Shown here: positions 6,658-13,007 of the stretch, piece after piece
Position numbering within the stretch: the stretch's first letter is position 1
How the letters are laid out: the number at the start of each line of letters is the position of its first letter
Assembly: GCA_046727715.1 (NCBI GenBank)
Contig: JBKPDC010000160.1
Span: forward strand, 1-14,445
Length of the DNA: 14,445 nt
Origin: CAVQLX01 sp046727715
Lineage (GTDB): Bacteria; Desulfobacterota; Binatia; DP-6
Direction of reading: 5' to 3'
Made by a program: the position numbers and the translations under genes
The notes under the pieces: model-generated
The model's input: the letters and a program-made list of their open reading frames with translations, nothing else
Database searches by the model: none
What the model was told of the DNA's origin: nothing

Positions 6658-7338
6658 GTGACGATCACCGGCCTCGATGCCGCCACCGCGGCCCTCGCCG
6701 GCGCCGTGCTGGGTCCCGCCGAGATCGCTGCCGCGCTCGGATTTGACCCGCTCGCCGTGCTCTCCCCCGAGGAGCAGGCCGCCGTCGAGCGCGTGCCGTT
6801 CTCCGCCGACGAGCTCGCCCGTGCGCGCACGGAGGGCGAGTTCCTCGTCTTGCGCATCCCGCGCGATCCCGAGGGGCCTCTCAACATGCTGCGGCTCGCC
6901 GACCGATTGGCCGGTGGACTCGATCCCCGGGTGCACAAGGGTGTCGGGTACCTGCTGCGCGACGAATGGACCATCGACAGCCAGCCGTTCGCCACCGCGG
7001 AGACCTGCGCCGCGGGCTGGCGTCTCGTGCGACGCGAGCCCCTGGCGGCCACGCTGAACCGTACGTATCGCGACCAGGATGCGGCGCTGGCCGCCCTGGG
7101 TCCGACCCGCCCGGGCATCACGCGCCGCCGCAGCGGGATCGAGATCGCCTGGGATACGCTGCTGTGGCGGCGCGCTCGCGACGAGCGTCTGCTGGCGAGC
7201 GGGTGGGACTGGTCGCGCAGCCCGAGCAACGACCAGGGCGTCGCGGCGCTTGGCGAGTTCGCTGCCCAGGGCCTCGGGGTCGTCGCCTACTCCCGGGCGG
7301 TGCGGTTCGGCACGCTCGGTGTCTGCCCGCAGCGCTGA
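6658..7338 (+). CDS. hypothetical protein, 226 residues, in moaA transcription unit
   Basis: The frame starts with GTG 6658, ten bases after moaA. An AGGAGG lies inside the end of moaA, about 14 bases before the GTG, a little far for an efficient site. I do not recognise the protein. It appears soluble, with no signal peptide or convincing membrane helix. The N-terminal 60 residues are Ala/Glu-rich and probably helical. A middle part (about 60-140) includes NMLRLADRLAGG, DEWTIDSQPF and LNRTYRDQD. The C-terminal block (about 150-226) is rich in Trp and Arg, with IEIAWDTLLWRRARD, WDWSRSPSND and a final TLGVCPQR. That C-terminal pattern vaguely recalls uncharacterised proteins of candidate-phylum bacteria, but I cannot name a family. 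Codon use matches its neighbours and no competing frame is better. Two cysteines (in ATAETCAAG and LGVCPQR) are not arranged as a metal site. Confidence 0.75.
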   Translation: MTITGLDAATAALAGAVLGPAEIAAALGFDPLAVLSPEEQAAVERVPFSADELARARTEGEFLVLRIPRDPEGPLNMLRLADRLAGGLDPRVHKGVGYLLRDEWTIDSQPFATAETCAAGWRLVRREPLAATLNRTYRDQDAALAALGPTRPGITRRRSGIEIAWDTLLWRRARDERLLASGWDWSRSPSNDQGVAALGEFAAQGLGVVAYSRAVRFGTLGVCPQR

Positions 7339-7476
7339 CGCGGGGGGACGATCGGAGCCGCGGCCGGGCCCCCGAACGAATTTGGCCTGCAGCGGCCGGC
7401 CTTGCCGTGCCCGACGCCGCGTCCGTACGCTGGCCTGCGATCCCTCACCCCGCCAGACAATCGCCCCCCTCCGCGA

Positions 7477-7506
7477 TTGCCTCCGCGACGCGCGCTCTGC
7501 TAGGAG
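7477..7506 (+). promoter_or_regulatory. possible promoter, or Shine-Dalgarno, of the CoA-transferase operon
   Basis: TTGCCT (7477-7482) is followed after 18 bases by TAGGAG (7501-7506), preceded by TGC in an extended -10 arrangement. The GTG start is 9 bases later. The same TAGGAG is also a fair Shine-Dalgarno at good distance, so the two readings compete. The rest of the 177-base gap 7339-7515 shows nothing recognisable. Confidence 0.3.
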
Positions 7507-7515
7507 CACCGCCGC

Positions 7516-7764
7516 GTGTACTTCGTCACCATGAAGCAGGCGGGCTACGCCCTCTTCTCGACGACGCCGAGCGAGCGCGCCGCCATCGGCCTCACCGAGG
7601 ACCAGCGCCGCGTGCACCTGCTGGAGCGCACGGGCGACGGCTGGCGCGTGGTGCGGGACTGGCCGATCGAGGAGCATTCGCACACCGAGCTGATGGTGCG
7701 GCTCGGCGGCGTGGACGAGCCGGCGTCGATCGACGAGCTGGTGCGGCTGGCGATCGGGACGTGA
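7516..7764 (+). CDS. hypothetical protein, 82 residues, leading the CoA-transferase operon
   Basis: It starts with GTG 7516, nine bases after an AGGAG, and its stop overlaps the start of the first CoA transferase by four bases (GTGA), strong evidence of a real, translationally coupled gene. The 82 residues are soluble and mixed alpha/beta in appearance. The N-terminal half reads as alternating beta strands (MYFVTMKQAGYALF, RVHLLERTGDGWRVVRDWPIEEH) and the C-terminal half as an acidic helix (ASIDELVRLAIG). No cysteine cluster or catalytic motif is visible and I do not recognise a family. Its position immediately before a pair of family III CoA transferases suggests a small partner or regulator of that enzyme, but this is inference. 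Confidence 0.72.
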   Translation: MYFVTMKQAGYALFSTTPSERAAIGLTEDQRRVHLLERTGDGWRVVRDWPIEEHSHTELMVRLGGVDEPASIDELVRLAIGT

Positions 7765-8963
7765 CGGTGGCGGGCGCGCTCGACGGCCTACGCATCCTCG
7801 AGGTCGCGCGATGCGTCGGCGCCGCATACGCCGCGAAGCTGCTCGCGGACCTCGGCGCCGATGTGGTGAAGATCGAGCCGCCCGAGGGCGGCGACCCCAC
7901 GCGCCGGCGCGGCCCATTTCCCGGCGGCGTGCCCCACGCCGAGCGTAGCGGCCTCTTCCTCTACCTGAACACCAACAAGCGCGGCATCGCCCTCGACCTC
8001 TGCCAGCCCCGCGGCCGCGAGGTGTTCGACCGCCTCGTCGCGGGCGCCGACCTGCTGGTGCACGACGTCCACCCCACCGAGATGGCGGCACGCGGCCTCG
8101 ACTGGGACCGGCTGCACGCGCTGAACCCGCGCCTCGTGATGACGTCGATCGCGCCCTTCGGCGTCACGGGCCCGCGCGCTCACTGGCGTGCCACCGACCT
8201 CGTGTCGTGGTGCGCAGGCGGCGTGGCCGCGCTGAACGGCGACCCCGCCCATCCCGAGCTGCCACCGCTCAGGGCGTTCGGGCAGCAGGCCGGCTTCCAG
8301 GCCGGCCTCAACGCGGCCATCCCGTCGCTCGCGGCACTCTTCGCCCGGTCCTCGACGGGGGCTGGAGAGCACATCGAGGTGTCCGTGCAGGAGTCGCTCG
8401 CCGCGATCCTCGAGCTGACGTTCGAGTTCTGGCCGTACTGCGGGCTGGTGGCATCGCGGCTCGGTGCCAAGCCCATCCAACCGCTGTGCTTCATGGAATG
8501 CCGAGACGGCTGGATCTTTCTCTGCTGCGTCGAGGAGCACCAGTGGCGCCAGTTCGTCGAGATCATGGGCAGCCCGGACTGGGCGGAGCTCGAGCTGTTC
8601 GAGAACCGGCTCGCGCGTGGCGCCAACTTCGACGCGCTCCAGGCGCTGCTCCAGGAGTGGTGCCGCGAGCAGTCGGTGCACGAGCTCTACGAGGCCGCAC
8701 AGCGCCGGCGTGTGCCGTTCGCGCCGGTGTCCACCATGGGCGACCTCCTCGACTCGCCGCATCTGCGCGTACGCGGCTTCTTCGCCACCATCGACCACCC
8801 GGCGGCGGGGGCGATCACCATGCCCGGCGCCCCCTACCGCTTCTCGGACACCCCGTGGACCCTGCGCCGGCCTGCCCCGTGCCTCGGCCAGCACACGGCA
8901 GAGATCCTCGCCGAGGTCGGCGTGGAGGCGGAGCCGCTCCGCCGTGACGGGGTGGTGCGATGA
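7761..8963 (+). CDS. family III CoA transferase (CaiB/BaiF type), first of a pair
   Basis: This protein of 400 residues is of typical family length. It carries the N-terminal LDGLRILEVARCVGAAYAAKLLADLGADVVKIEPPEGGDPTR region in standard form, then LYLNTNKRGIALDL (68-81), SIAPFGVTGP (129-138) and the C-terminal RRPAPCLGQHT, all hallmarks of the CaiB/BaiF fold. Family III enzymes move CoA between organic acids through an acyl-aspartyl and CoA-thioester mechanism and form interlocked dimers. The residue aligned with the catalytic Asp169 of formyl-CoA transferase is E211 (VSVQES). The next gene, overlapping by ATGA, is a homologue, so a heteromeric enzyme as in benzylsuccinate CoA transferase (BbsEF) is likely. 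The substrate cannot be inferred; there are no catabolic genes nearby. GTG 7761 is chosen because it overlaps the preceding stop and the similarity begins directly after it. Confidence 0.92.
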   Translation: MTVAGALDGLRILEVARCVGAAYAAKLLADLGADVVKIEPPEGGDPTRRRGPFPGGVPHAERSGLFLYLNTNKRGIALDLCQPRGREVFDRLVAGADLLVHDVHPTEMAARGLDWDRLHALNPRLVMTSIAPFGVTGPRAHWRATDLVSWCAGGVAALNGDPAHPELPPLRAFGQQAGFQAGLNAAIPSLAALFARSSTGAGEHIEVSVQESLAAILELTFEFWPYCGLVASRLGAKPIQPLCFMECRDGWIFLCCVEEHQWRQFVEIMGSPDWAELELFENRLARGANFDALQALLQEWCREQSVHELYEAAQRRRVPFAPVSTMGDLLDSPHLRVRGFFATIDHPAAGAITMPGAPYRFSDTPWTLRRPAPCLGQHTAEILAEVGVEAEPLRRDGVVR

Positions 8964-10177
8964 GCGGTCGCGCGCCGCTCGCGGGGGTCCGCGTAGCGGA
9001 CTTCACCTGGGTGTGGGCGGGTCCCTTCTGCACGCTCCAGCTGGCGCACCTGGGCGCGGAGGTGATCCGCGTGGAGAGCGCCACCCGGCTCTGCGTGACG
9101 CGCCTCCTGCCGCCGTTTGCGAACTTCGAGCCCGGGCCAAATCGCAGCGGCTACTTCAACCAGTACAACCAGGGCAAGAAGAGCCTCACGCTCGACCTGA
9201 AGCGTCCCGAGGCGATCGCCGTGGCGAAGCGGCTGTGCGCCGCCAGCGACATCGTGGTGGAGAACTTCGCCGCCGGCGTCATGGACCGCATGGGCCTCGG
9301 CTACGACGTGCTGCGCACGCTTCGACCCGACGTCATCATGATCGCGCTCTCCGGCTACGGAGCCACCGGCCCCGACGGCGACAAGGTGTCCTACGGGCCG
9401 GCGCAGGTGCCGCTCTCCGGCCTGTCCTCGGTGACCGGCTACCGCGGCCATCCGCCGATGCACGTCGGGATCTCGTACGGCGACCCGACAGGCGGCCTCC
9501 ACGGGGCGGTCGCCGTGCTGGCCGCCCTGCTCCACCGCGCGCGCACCGGCCGCGGCCAGTACATCGATCTGTCGCAGTGGGAGACGACGATGGCCGTCCT
9601 GCCGGAGGGGATCGTCGAGTACACGATGAACGGCGCGGCGCCGCCGCGGGATGGGAACCGCGACCCGCACATGGCCCCACACGGCGTCTTTCGCGCCGCG
9701 GGTGACGATCGCTGGCTCGCGATCGCGATCGAGGACGACGCCTCGTGGCGCCGCTTCACCGCGGTCATCGACCGCCCCGACCTCGCCGAGGATGTCCGTT
9801 TCGCCACGCTGGTCGCGCGCAAGCGGCACGAGGACGAGCTGGAGGAGCTGGTGACCGCCTGGACGGCCGAGCGTGATGCGGGCGCGGCGGCGGACGCCCT
9901 GCAGGCGGCGGGCATCCCGGCCTTCGTCGCGGCGACGAACCGCGATCTCGCCGAGGATGCGCATCTCGCCGCGCGCGGCTTCCCCGTCACCCTGGAACAC
10001 CCGGAGGTCGGCGCGATGCTGCATCTCGGGGTGCCCTGGCGCATGTCGGCGAGCGACTGCCGGGTCCGCCGGCCGGCGCCGTGCCTCGGGCAGGACACCG
10101 ACCAGGTGCTGCGCGACGTCTGCGGGTACGCCGCGGACGAGATCGAGTGCCTGCGCGCGGCCGGCGTCCTGGCGTAG
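8960..10177 (+). CDS. family III CoA transferase (CaiB/BaiF type), second of a pair
   Basis: The protein has 405 residues and begins with ATG overlapping the previous stop (ATGA). Family blocks are PLAGVRVADFTWVWAGPFC (6-24), HLGAEVIRVES (30-40), NQGKKSLTLDLKRPEA (70-85), ALSGYGATGP (129-138) and RRPAPCLGQDT near the end. The TWVWAGP variant at the N-terminus is common in members that work on bulky or aromatic acids, but that is a soft hint. At the position of the catalytic aspartate there is E208 (LSQWETT). It diverges clearly from the first copy, so the two are different subunits or different enzymes rather than a recent duplication. Seven bases after the stop the exchanger gene ends on the opposite strand, with no space for a separate terminator. 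Confidence 0.92.
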   Translation: MSGRAPLAGVRVADFTWVWAGPFCTLQLAHLGAEVIRVESATRLCVTRLLPPFANFEPGPNRSGYFNQYNQGKKSLTLDLKRPEAIAVAKRLCAASDIVVENFAAGVMDRMGLGYDVLRTLRPDVIMIALSGYGATGPDGDKVSYGPAQVPLSGLSSVTGYRGHPPMHVGISYGDPTGGLHGAVAVLAALLHRARTGRGQYIDLSQWETTMAVLPEGIVEYTMNGAAPPRDGNRDPHMAPHGVFRAAGDDRWLAIAIEDDASWRRFTAVIDRPDLAEDVRFATLVARKRHEDELEELVTAWTAERDAGAAADALQAAGIPAFVAATNRDLAEDAHLAARGFPVTLEHPEVGAMLHLGVPWRMSASDCRVRRPAPCLGQDTDQVLRDVCGYAADEIECLRAAGVLA

Positions 10178-10184
10178 ACACCCC

Positions 10185-11495
10185 TCAGCCGGTTTCGCGT
10201 AGCTCGTCGTGCGAGGTGCGGAAGCCGTCGCGGAGCAACGCGGGGAGCAGCCGCCGGTCCTGGGCGAGGATCCACACCGCGAGGACCAGATAGATCGCCG
10301 ACACGCCGACGCGTTCGACGCCATGCCACTCTGCCGGCACGACACCGCCGATCACGAACTGTGCGAAGAACAGCACGAACAGCAAGCCGGCTTCGCGCAG
10401 CGAGATCGAGAGGGAAGCCAGCGTCGCGACGGCGAACACCGACTGCGCGGCGGTGAGCAACAGCTCCTCGCGCTGGCGCGGTTCCACCGGGAGCCCCTGG
10501 AGGCTTCCCGACGCGATGGCGAAGACGAGGGGGAGGGTCCCCACCAGCAGCGTCCACTGGTTCACCTTGGAGGACACCAGCGTCCCGAGCCCCGCGTTGG
10601 TGTTGAGCCGCCAGGCGTACAGCCCCGCAACCAGCAGCTCGGGCGCCTCGGACGCGAGCGGGGCGAGCCACTGCACGAGCAGGAACTCGCTGACCTGGAA
10701 GTCGCGGCCCGTCCCGACCAGGGCCTCGGCGAAGCGCTCCGCGACGAGGAGGATCACCGCTGCCGCAAACACGAACAGCGCCCCCACCGCTGCCCGTCTC
10801 GGTCCGTCGGCGAAGGTGCCGAGGTAACGCGCCGGCCCGACCAGGTGTGGCTCCTCGGCGGGCGCCGTCGCGATGCGGATGGTGTAGGCGACGAAGATCC
10901 CCACCAGCACGGCGGCGTCGATCAACGTCACGCTCGTCTTGAGCGGCAGGGTCAGCGAGTACGCCGTGGCCACGGCGAGGTACGCCAGCTCGACCGCATG
11001 GCACCGCTCCAGCGCCACCTCCGTCAACCGCTGGCCCTTGGCGCGTGCCCGGTGCCAGGCGACGAACACCACCATGGACCAGCCGATGCCGATGAGGAGG
11101 CGGTTGGCCCCCGTCATGTTGGCCAGCGCAAGGGAGCAGGGCGACTCCCACGGAGCGCCTGGCGGGCGGCAGTCCGGGCCATAGGCGGCGACGGAGCCGC
11201 CAGCCTTCCACGCGAACACCAGGTCGACCGCGTACTCCGGCAGGACCGCGATGAATGCCAGTACCGCGATGGCGAGCCCGGCAGAGATGTCGAGCTGCGC
11301 CACCTCTGCCGCCCATGACAGCATGAAGGCCGCTCCGACGATGGCCAACCCGAGGAGGAGTGCGGCGAGCGGATGTGACAGCTCGATGTGCCACAGGCGG
11401 ATCACCACCCCGGGCAGCGTCGCGAGCAGGGCGAGAGCGAGGGAGACGATCTGGCGACCCGGGTGCACGTCGGCGAGGTCCTCGGCGGTGCCCAT
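10185..11495 (-). CDS. Na+/Ca2+ exchanger (CaCA) family membrane protein
   Basis: The 436-residue, highly hydrophobic protein has about 10-12 predicted helices and the two inverted alpha repeats of cation/Ca2+ antiporters. Alpha-1 contains AFIAVLPEYAVD (80-91) with E87. Alpha-2 contains APLASEAPELLVA (278-290) with E286, followed by GTLVSSKVNQW (304-314). These glutamates form the ion site in the family. Deviations from typical members are the absence of the usual GxS before LPE in alpha-1, and ANMTGAN in place of the common GSNxxN. A soluble loop at about 100-120 with two cysteines (C109, C120) could be a disulfide outside the membrane. A central charged segment (about 205-235) divides the halves. 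The physiological ion is not certain. It is convergent with the CoA transferases and divergent from the dapF homologue. No Shine-Dalgarno is seen. Confidence 0.85.
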   Translation of the reverse strand: MGTAEDLADVHPGRQIVSLALALLATLPGVVIRLWHIELSHPLAALLLGLAIVGAAFMLSWAAEVAQLDISAGLAIAVLAFIAVLPEYAVDLVFAWKAGGSVAAYGPDCRPPGAPWESPCSLALANMTGANRLLIGIGWSMVVFVAWHRARAKGQRLTEVALERCHAVELAYLAVATAYSLTLPLKTSVTLIDAAVLVGIFVAYTIRIATAPAEEPHLVGPARYLGTFADGPRRAAVGALFVFAAAVILLVAERFAEALVGTGRDFQVSEFLLVQWLAPLASEAPELLVAGLYAWRLNTNAGLGTLVSSKVNQWTLLVGTLPLVFAIASGSLQGLPVEPRQREELLLTAAQSVFAVATLASLSISLREAGLLFVLFFAQFVIGGVVPAEWHGVERVGVSAIYLVLAVWILAQDRRLLPALLRDGFRTSHDELRETG

Positions 11496-11504
11496 GGGGT
11501 CCCG

Positions 11505-11533
11505 CCGTTACCAGAACGCCTCCGGCTTGAGAA
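11505..11533 (-). promoter_or_regulatory. predicted promoter of the exchanger gene, leaderless arrangement
   Basis: On the minus strand TTCTCA (11528-11533) is followed after 17 bases by TAACGG (11505-11510), and the exchanger ATG lies 9 bases further. The -35 shares its bases with the opposing TTGAGA of the dapF homologue. Confidence 0.35.
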
Positions 11534-11556
11534 TCGCCCGGGCCTCCGGCATCGCG
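11527..11556 (+). promoter_or_regulatory. possible promoter of the dapF homologue
   Basis: TTGAGA (11527-11532) stands 38 bases before the ATG, the same distance as in other genes of the window, but no convincing -10 is present (ATCGCG after 18 bases). The region 11496-11564 is only 69 bases, so both divergent promoters must overlap. Confidence 0.22.
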
Positions 11557-11564
11557 TGCAGGCG

Positions 11565-12425
11565 ATGGCGGACACGTTCGTGAAGGGGCATGCGCTCGGT
11601 AACGACTACCTGGTGGTCGATCCCGCCGCCCTGTCCTTCCGGCTCGACGCGGCCGCGGTGCGACGCCTGTGCGACCGCCACCGGGGCATCGGGAGCGACG
11701 GAGTCCTGGCCCTGGCGCCAACCGACCGCGCCGATGCCGGCCTGCGCATCCTGAACCCCGACGGCAGCGAGGCAGAGAAGAGCGGCAACGGGCTTCGCAT
11801 CTTCGCGCGCTGGCTCGTCGAGGAGAGACGCGTGGCGGGCGACTCCTTCACCGTCGAAACGCCGGGCGGGGTCGTCCGCTGCCGCCTGCGGCGCAGCCGC
11901 GGGCGCATCGCGGACATCACCGTCGACATGGGAACCGCCACGTTCCGGAGCGCGGACATCCCCTGCGCCGGGACGCCGCGGGACGTGGTCGGGGAAGACG
12001 TCGAGGTCGAAGGGCGTGCCGTGCGCATCACCGCCGTCGGCATCGGGAACCCCCACTGCGTGGTGTTCCGCGAGCACCCCACGCGCGCCGACCTCCTCCA
12101 GCTGGGGCCCGCGCTGGAGCGCCATCCGCTCTTCCCTCGCCGCACCAACGTTCAGCTCGCACACGTCGAGGGACACGACCGGGTCCGGGTGCGCGTCTGG
12201 GAGCGCGGAGCGGGCGAGACCCTGGCGTCGGGCAGCAGCGCATGTGCCGTCGCCGCTGCCTGCGTCCGTCTCGGCTACACCGGACGCACCGTCACGGTGG
12301 TCATGGACGGCGGAGACCTGGCGATCGACGTGGGGGACGGCTGGGACCTCCGCATGACCGGTCCGGCGGTGCTGATCTATCGCGGCGTGCTGGCCACGTC
12401 GTTCACGGCCGAGCTGTCCCGGTGA
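11565..12425 (+). CDS. dapF: diaminopimelate epimerase homologue with Ser replacing both catalytic Cys
   Basis: The protein of 286 residues has the DapF fold and length. DapF interconverts LL- and meso-diaminopimelate for lysine and peptidoglycan. Recognisable are KGHALGNDYLVVD (7-19), the GIGSDGVL block (41-48), NPDGSEAEKSGNG (64-76), GIGNPHCVVF (159-168), RTNVQLAH (193-200) and ERGAGETLASGSSACA (213-228). The substrate-contacting Asn and Glu-Arg positions are kept. In known enzymes the catalytic residues are the cysteines of CGNG and ACGxG. Here they are S73 (codon AGC at 11781-11783) and S222 (codon TCG at 12228-12230). These are clean codons in an intact frame, so a sequencing error is unlikely. 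It may be a serine-type DapF subfamily, an epimerase for another amino acid, or a non-epimerase relative. The ATG at 11565 matches the family start; GTG 11556 is an alternative. Confidence 0.88.
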   Translation: MADTFVKGHALGNDYLVVDPAALSFRLDAAAVRRLCDRHRGIGSDGVLALAPTDRADAGLRILNPDGSEAEKSGNGLRIFARWLVEERRVAGDSFTVETPGGVVRCRLRRSRGRIADITVDMGTATFRSADIPCAGTPRDVVGEDVEVEGRAVRITAVGIGNPHCVVFREHPTRADLLQLGPALERHPLFPRRTNVQLAHVEGHDRVRVRVWERGAGETLASGSSACAVAAACVRLGYTGRTVTVVMDGGDLAIDVGDGWDLRMTGPAVLIYRGVLATSFTAELSR

Positions 12426-12445
12426 GCCGCCGAACCCGTGTTTCA

Positions 12446-12474
12446 TTGTCATCCCCCCGTTGGAACGATAGAGC
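12446..12474 (+). promoter_or_regulatory. predicted promoter of the EIIA gene
   Basis: TTGTCA (12446-12451), 17 bases, then TAGAGC (12469-12474); the ATG at 12486 is 11 bases further. The -35 is the same hexamer as for the ferredoxin gene. The only leader would be a few bases long and there is no Shine-Dalgarno. The element also argues against the upstream GTG at 12438 as start. Confidence 0.38.
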
Positions 12475-12485
12475 AGGCGTCTCGC

Positions 12486-12962
12486 ATGAGCTTCGTCGCC
12501 CGGCTCCGTCCCGAGCTGATCGCGATCGCGCCATCGTGGCGGGGTCTGCGCGATACCGTCACGGGACTCGTCGGCCTCCTGGTGAACGGGGGGATCGTGC
12601 CGGCGGCACGCGAAGCCGAGGCCGTGCGCGCGGTGCTCGCGCGCGAGGCCGAGGCGTCCACCGCGGTCCTCGACATCGGCGTCGGCGTGCCGCACGCCCG
12701 GCTGGCCGGGCTGCGCGAAACGGTGGTCGCGCTCGGCCTGTCGCGCGCGGGCCTCTATGAACCGGTGCCGGCGGTCGTCGTGCCGATCGTCGGGCTCGTG
12801 CTGTCACCGCCCAACGCCATCGACGACCATCTCCGGACCCTGGCGGGAATCGCCATGCTCCTGCGTTCTCCGATGCTGCGCGAGGCGCTCCTCGATGCGT
12901 CGGATGCGCGCGTCGCCCTCGACGCGCTCACCCGCCACGAGCGCTCCGCGCCGATCGGCTGA
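12486..12962 (+). CDS. PTS EIIA type-2 (PtsN-like) domain protein
   Basis: From ATG 12486 the protein has 158 residues, the size of a single EIIA-Ntr/fructose-type domain. The layout matches: an N-terminal strand and helix (FVARLRPELIAIAP ... LVGLLVNGGIV), the AVLAREAEASTAVLDIGVGVPHAR block with the phospho-accepting histidine H70, and a C-terminal half with PNAIDDHLRTLAGIAMLL. Such proteins accept a phosphate from HPr or NPr. Single-domain versions usually regulate potassium, nitrogen or carbon metabolism rather than transport sugar. The stretch after the histidine is less conserved than usual. No EI, HPr, EIIB, EIIC or rpoN/hpf gene is visible here, so the phosphoryl donor and target are unknown. 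It lies 60 bases after the dapF homologue and before the glucan genes. Confidence 0.85.
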   Translation: MSFVARLRPELIAIAPSWRGLRDTVTGLVGLLVNGGIVPAAREAEAVRAVLAREAEASTAVLDIGVGVPHARLAGLRETVVALGLSRAGLYEPVPAVVVPIVGLVLSPPNAIDDHLRTLAGIAMLLRSPMLREALLDASDARVALDALTRHERSAPIG

Positions 12963-12972
12963 CCGGCGCACA

Positions 12973-13001
12973 TTGCCGCACGGCGTTACGAGCGCTACGA
13001 T
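12973..13001 (+). promoter_or_regulatory. predicted promoter of the DUF4912-GH57 operon, leaderless arrangement
   Basis: TTGCCG (12973-12978), 17 bases, TACGAT (12996-13001), then 6 bases to GTG 13008. The -10 is the second best in the window (4/6). A transcript starting 6-8 bases after the -10 would begin with the start codon. Confidence 0.42.
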
Positions 13002-13007
13002 GCGCGT

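Noticed and set aside
4356..7229. A 957-codon open frame on the minus strand opposite the polyprenyl synthase, moaA and hypothetical genes
   Set aside because: Its translation is Arg/Ala/His-rich low-complexity text with no domain, and it runs antisense to three well-supported genes; long antisense frames are expected at about 70% GC.
7339..7515. Gap after the 226-residue gene as a possible RNA or terminator site
   Set aside because: Only short GGCC-type self-complementary pieces are seen; no strong stem with a U-run, riboswitch pattern or small gene.
9439..11721. A 760-codon minus-strand frame spanning the second CoA transferase, the exchanger and part of dapF
   Set aside because: Arg/Gly/Pro-rich with no motif, and partly an out-of-frame reading of the exchanger gene.
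12438..12485. GTG 12438 as start of the EIIA gene
   Set aside because: It adds 16 residues unlike the family and would place the start codon upstream of the predicted -35/-10 pair.
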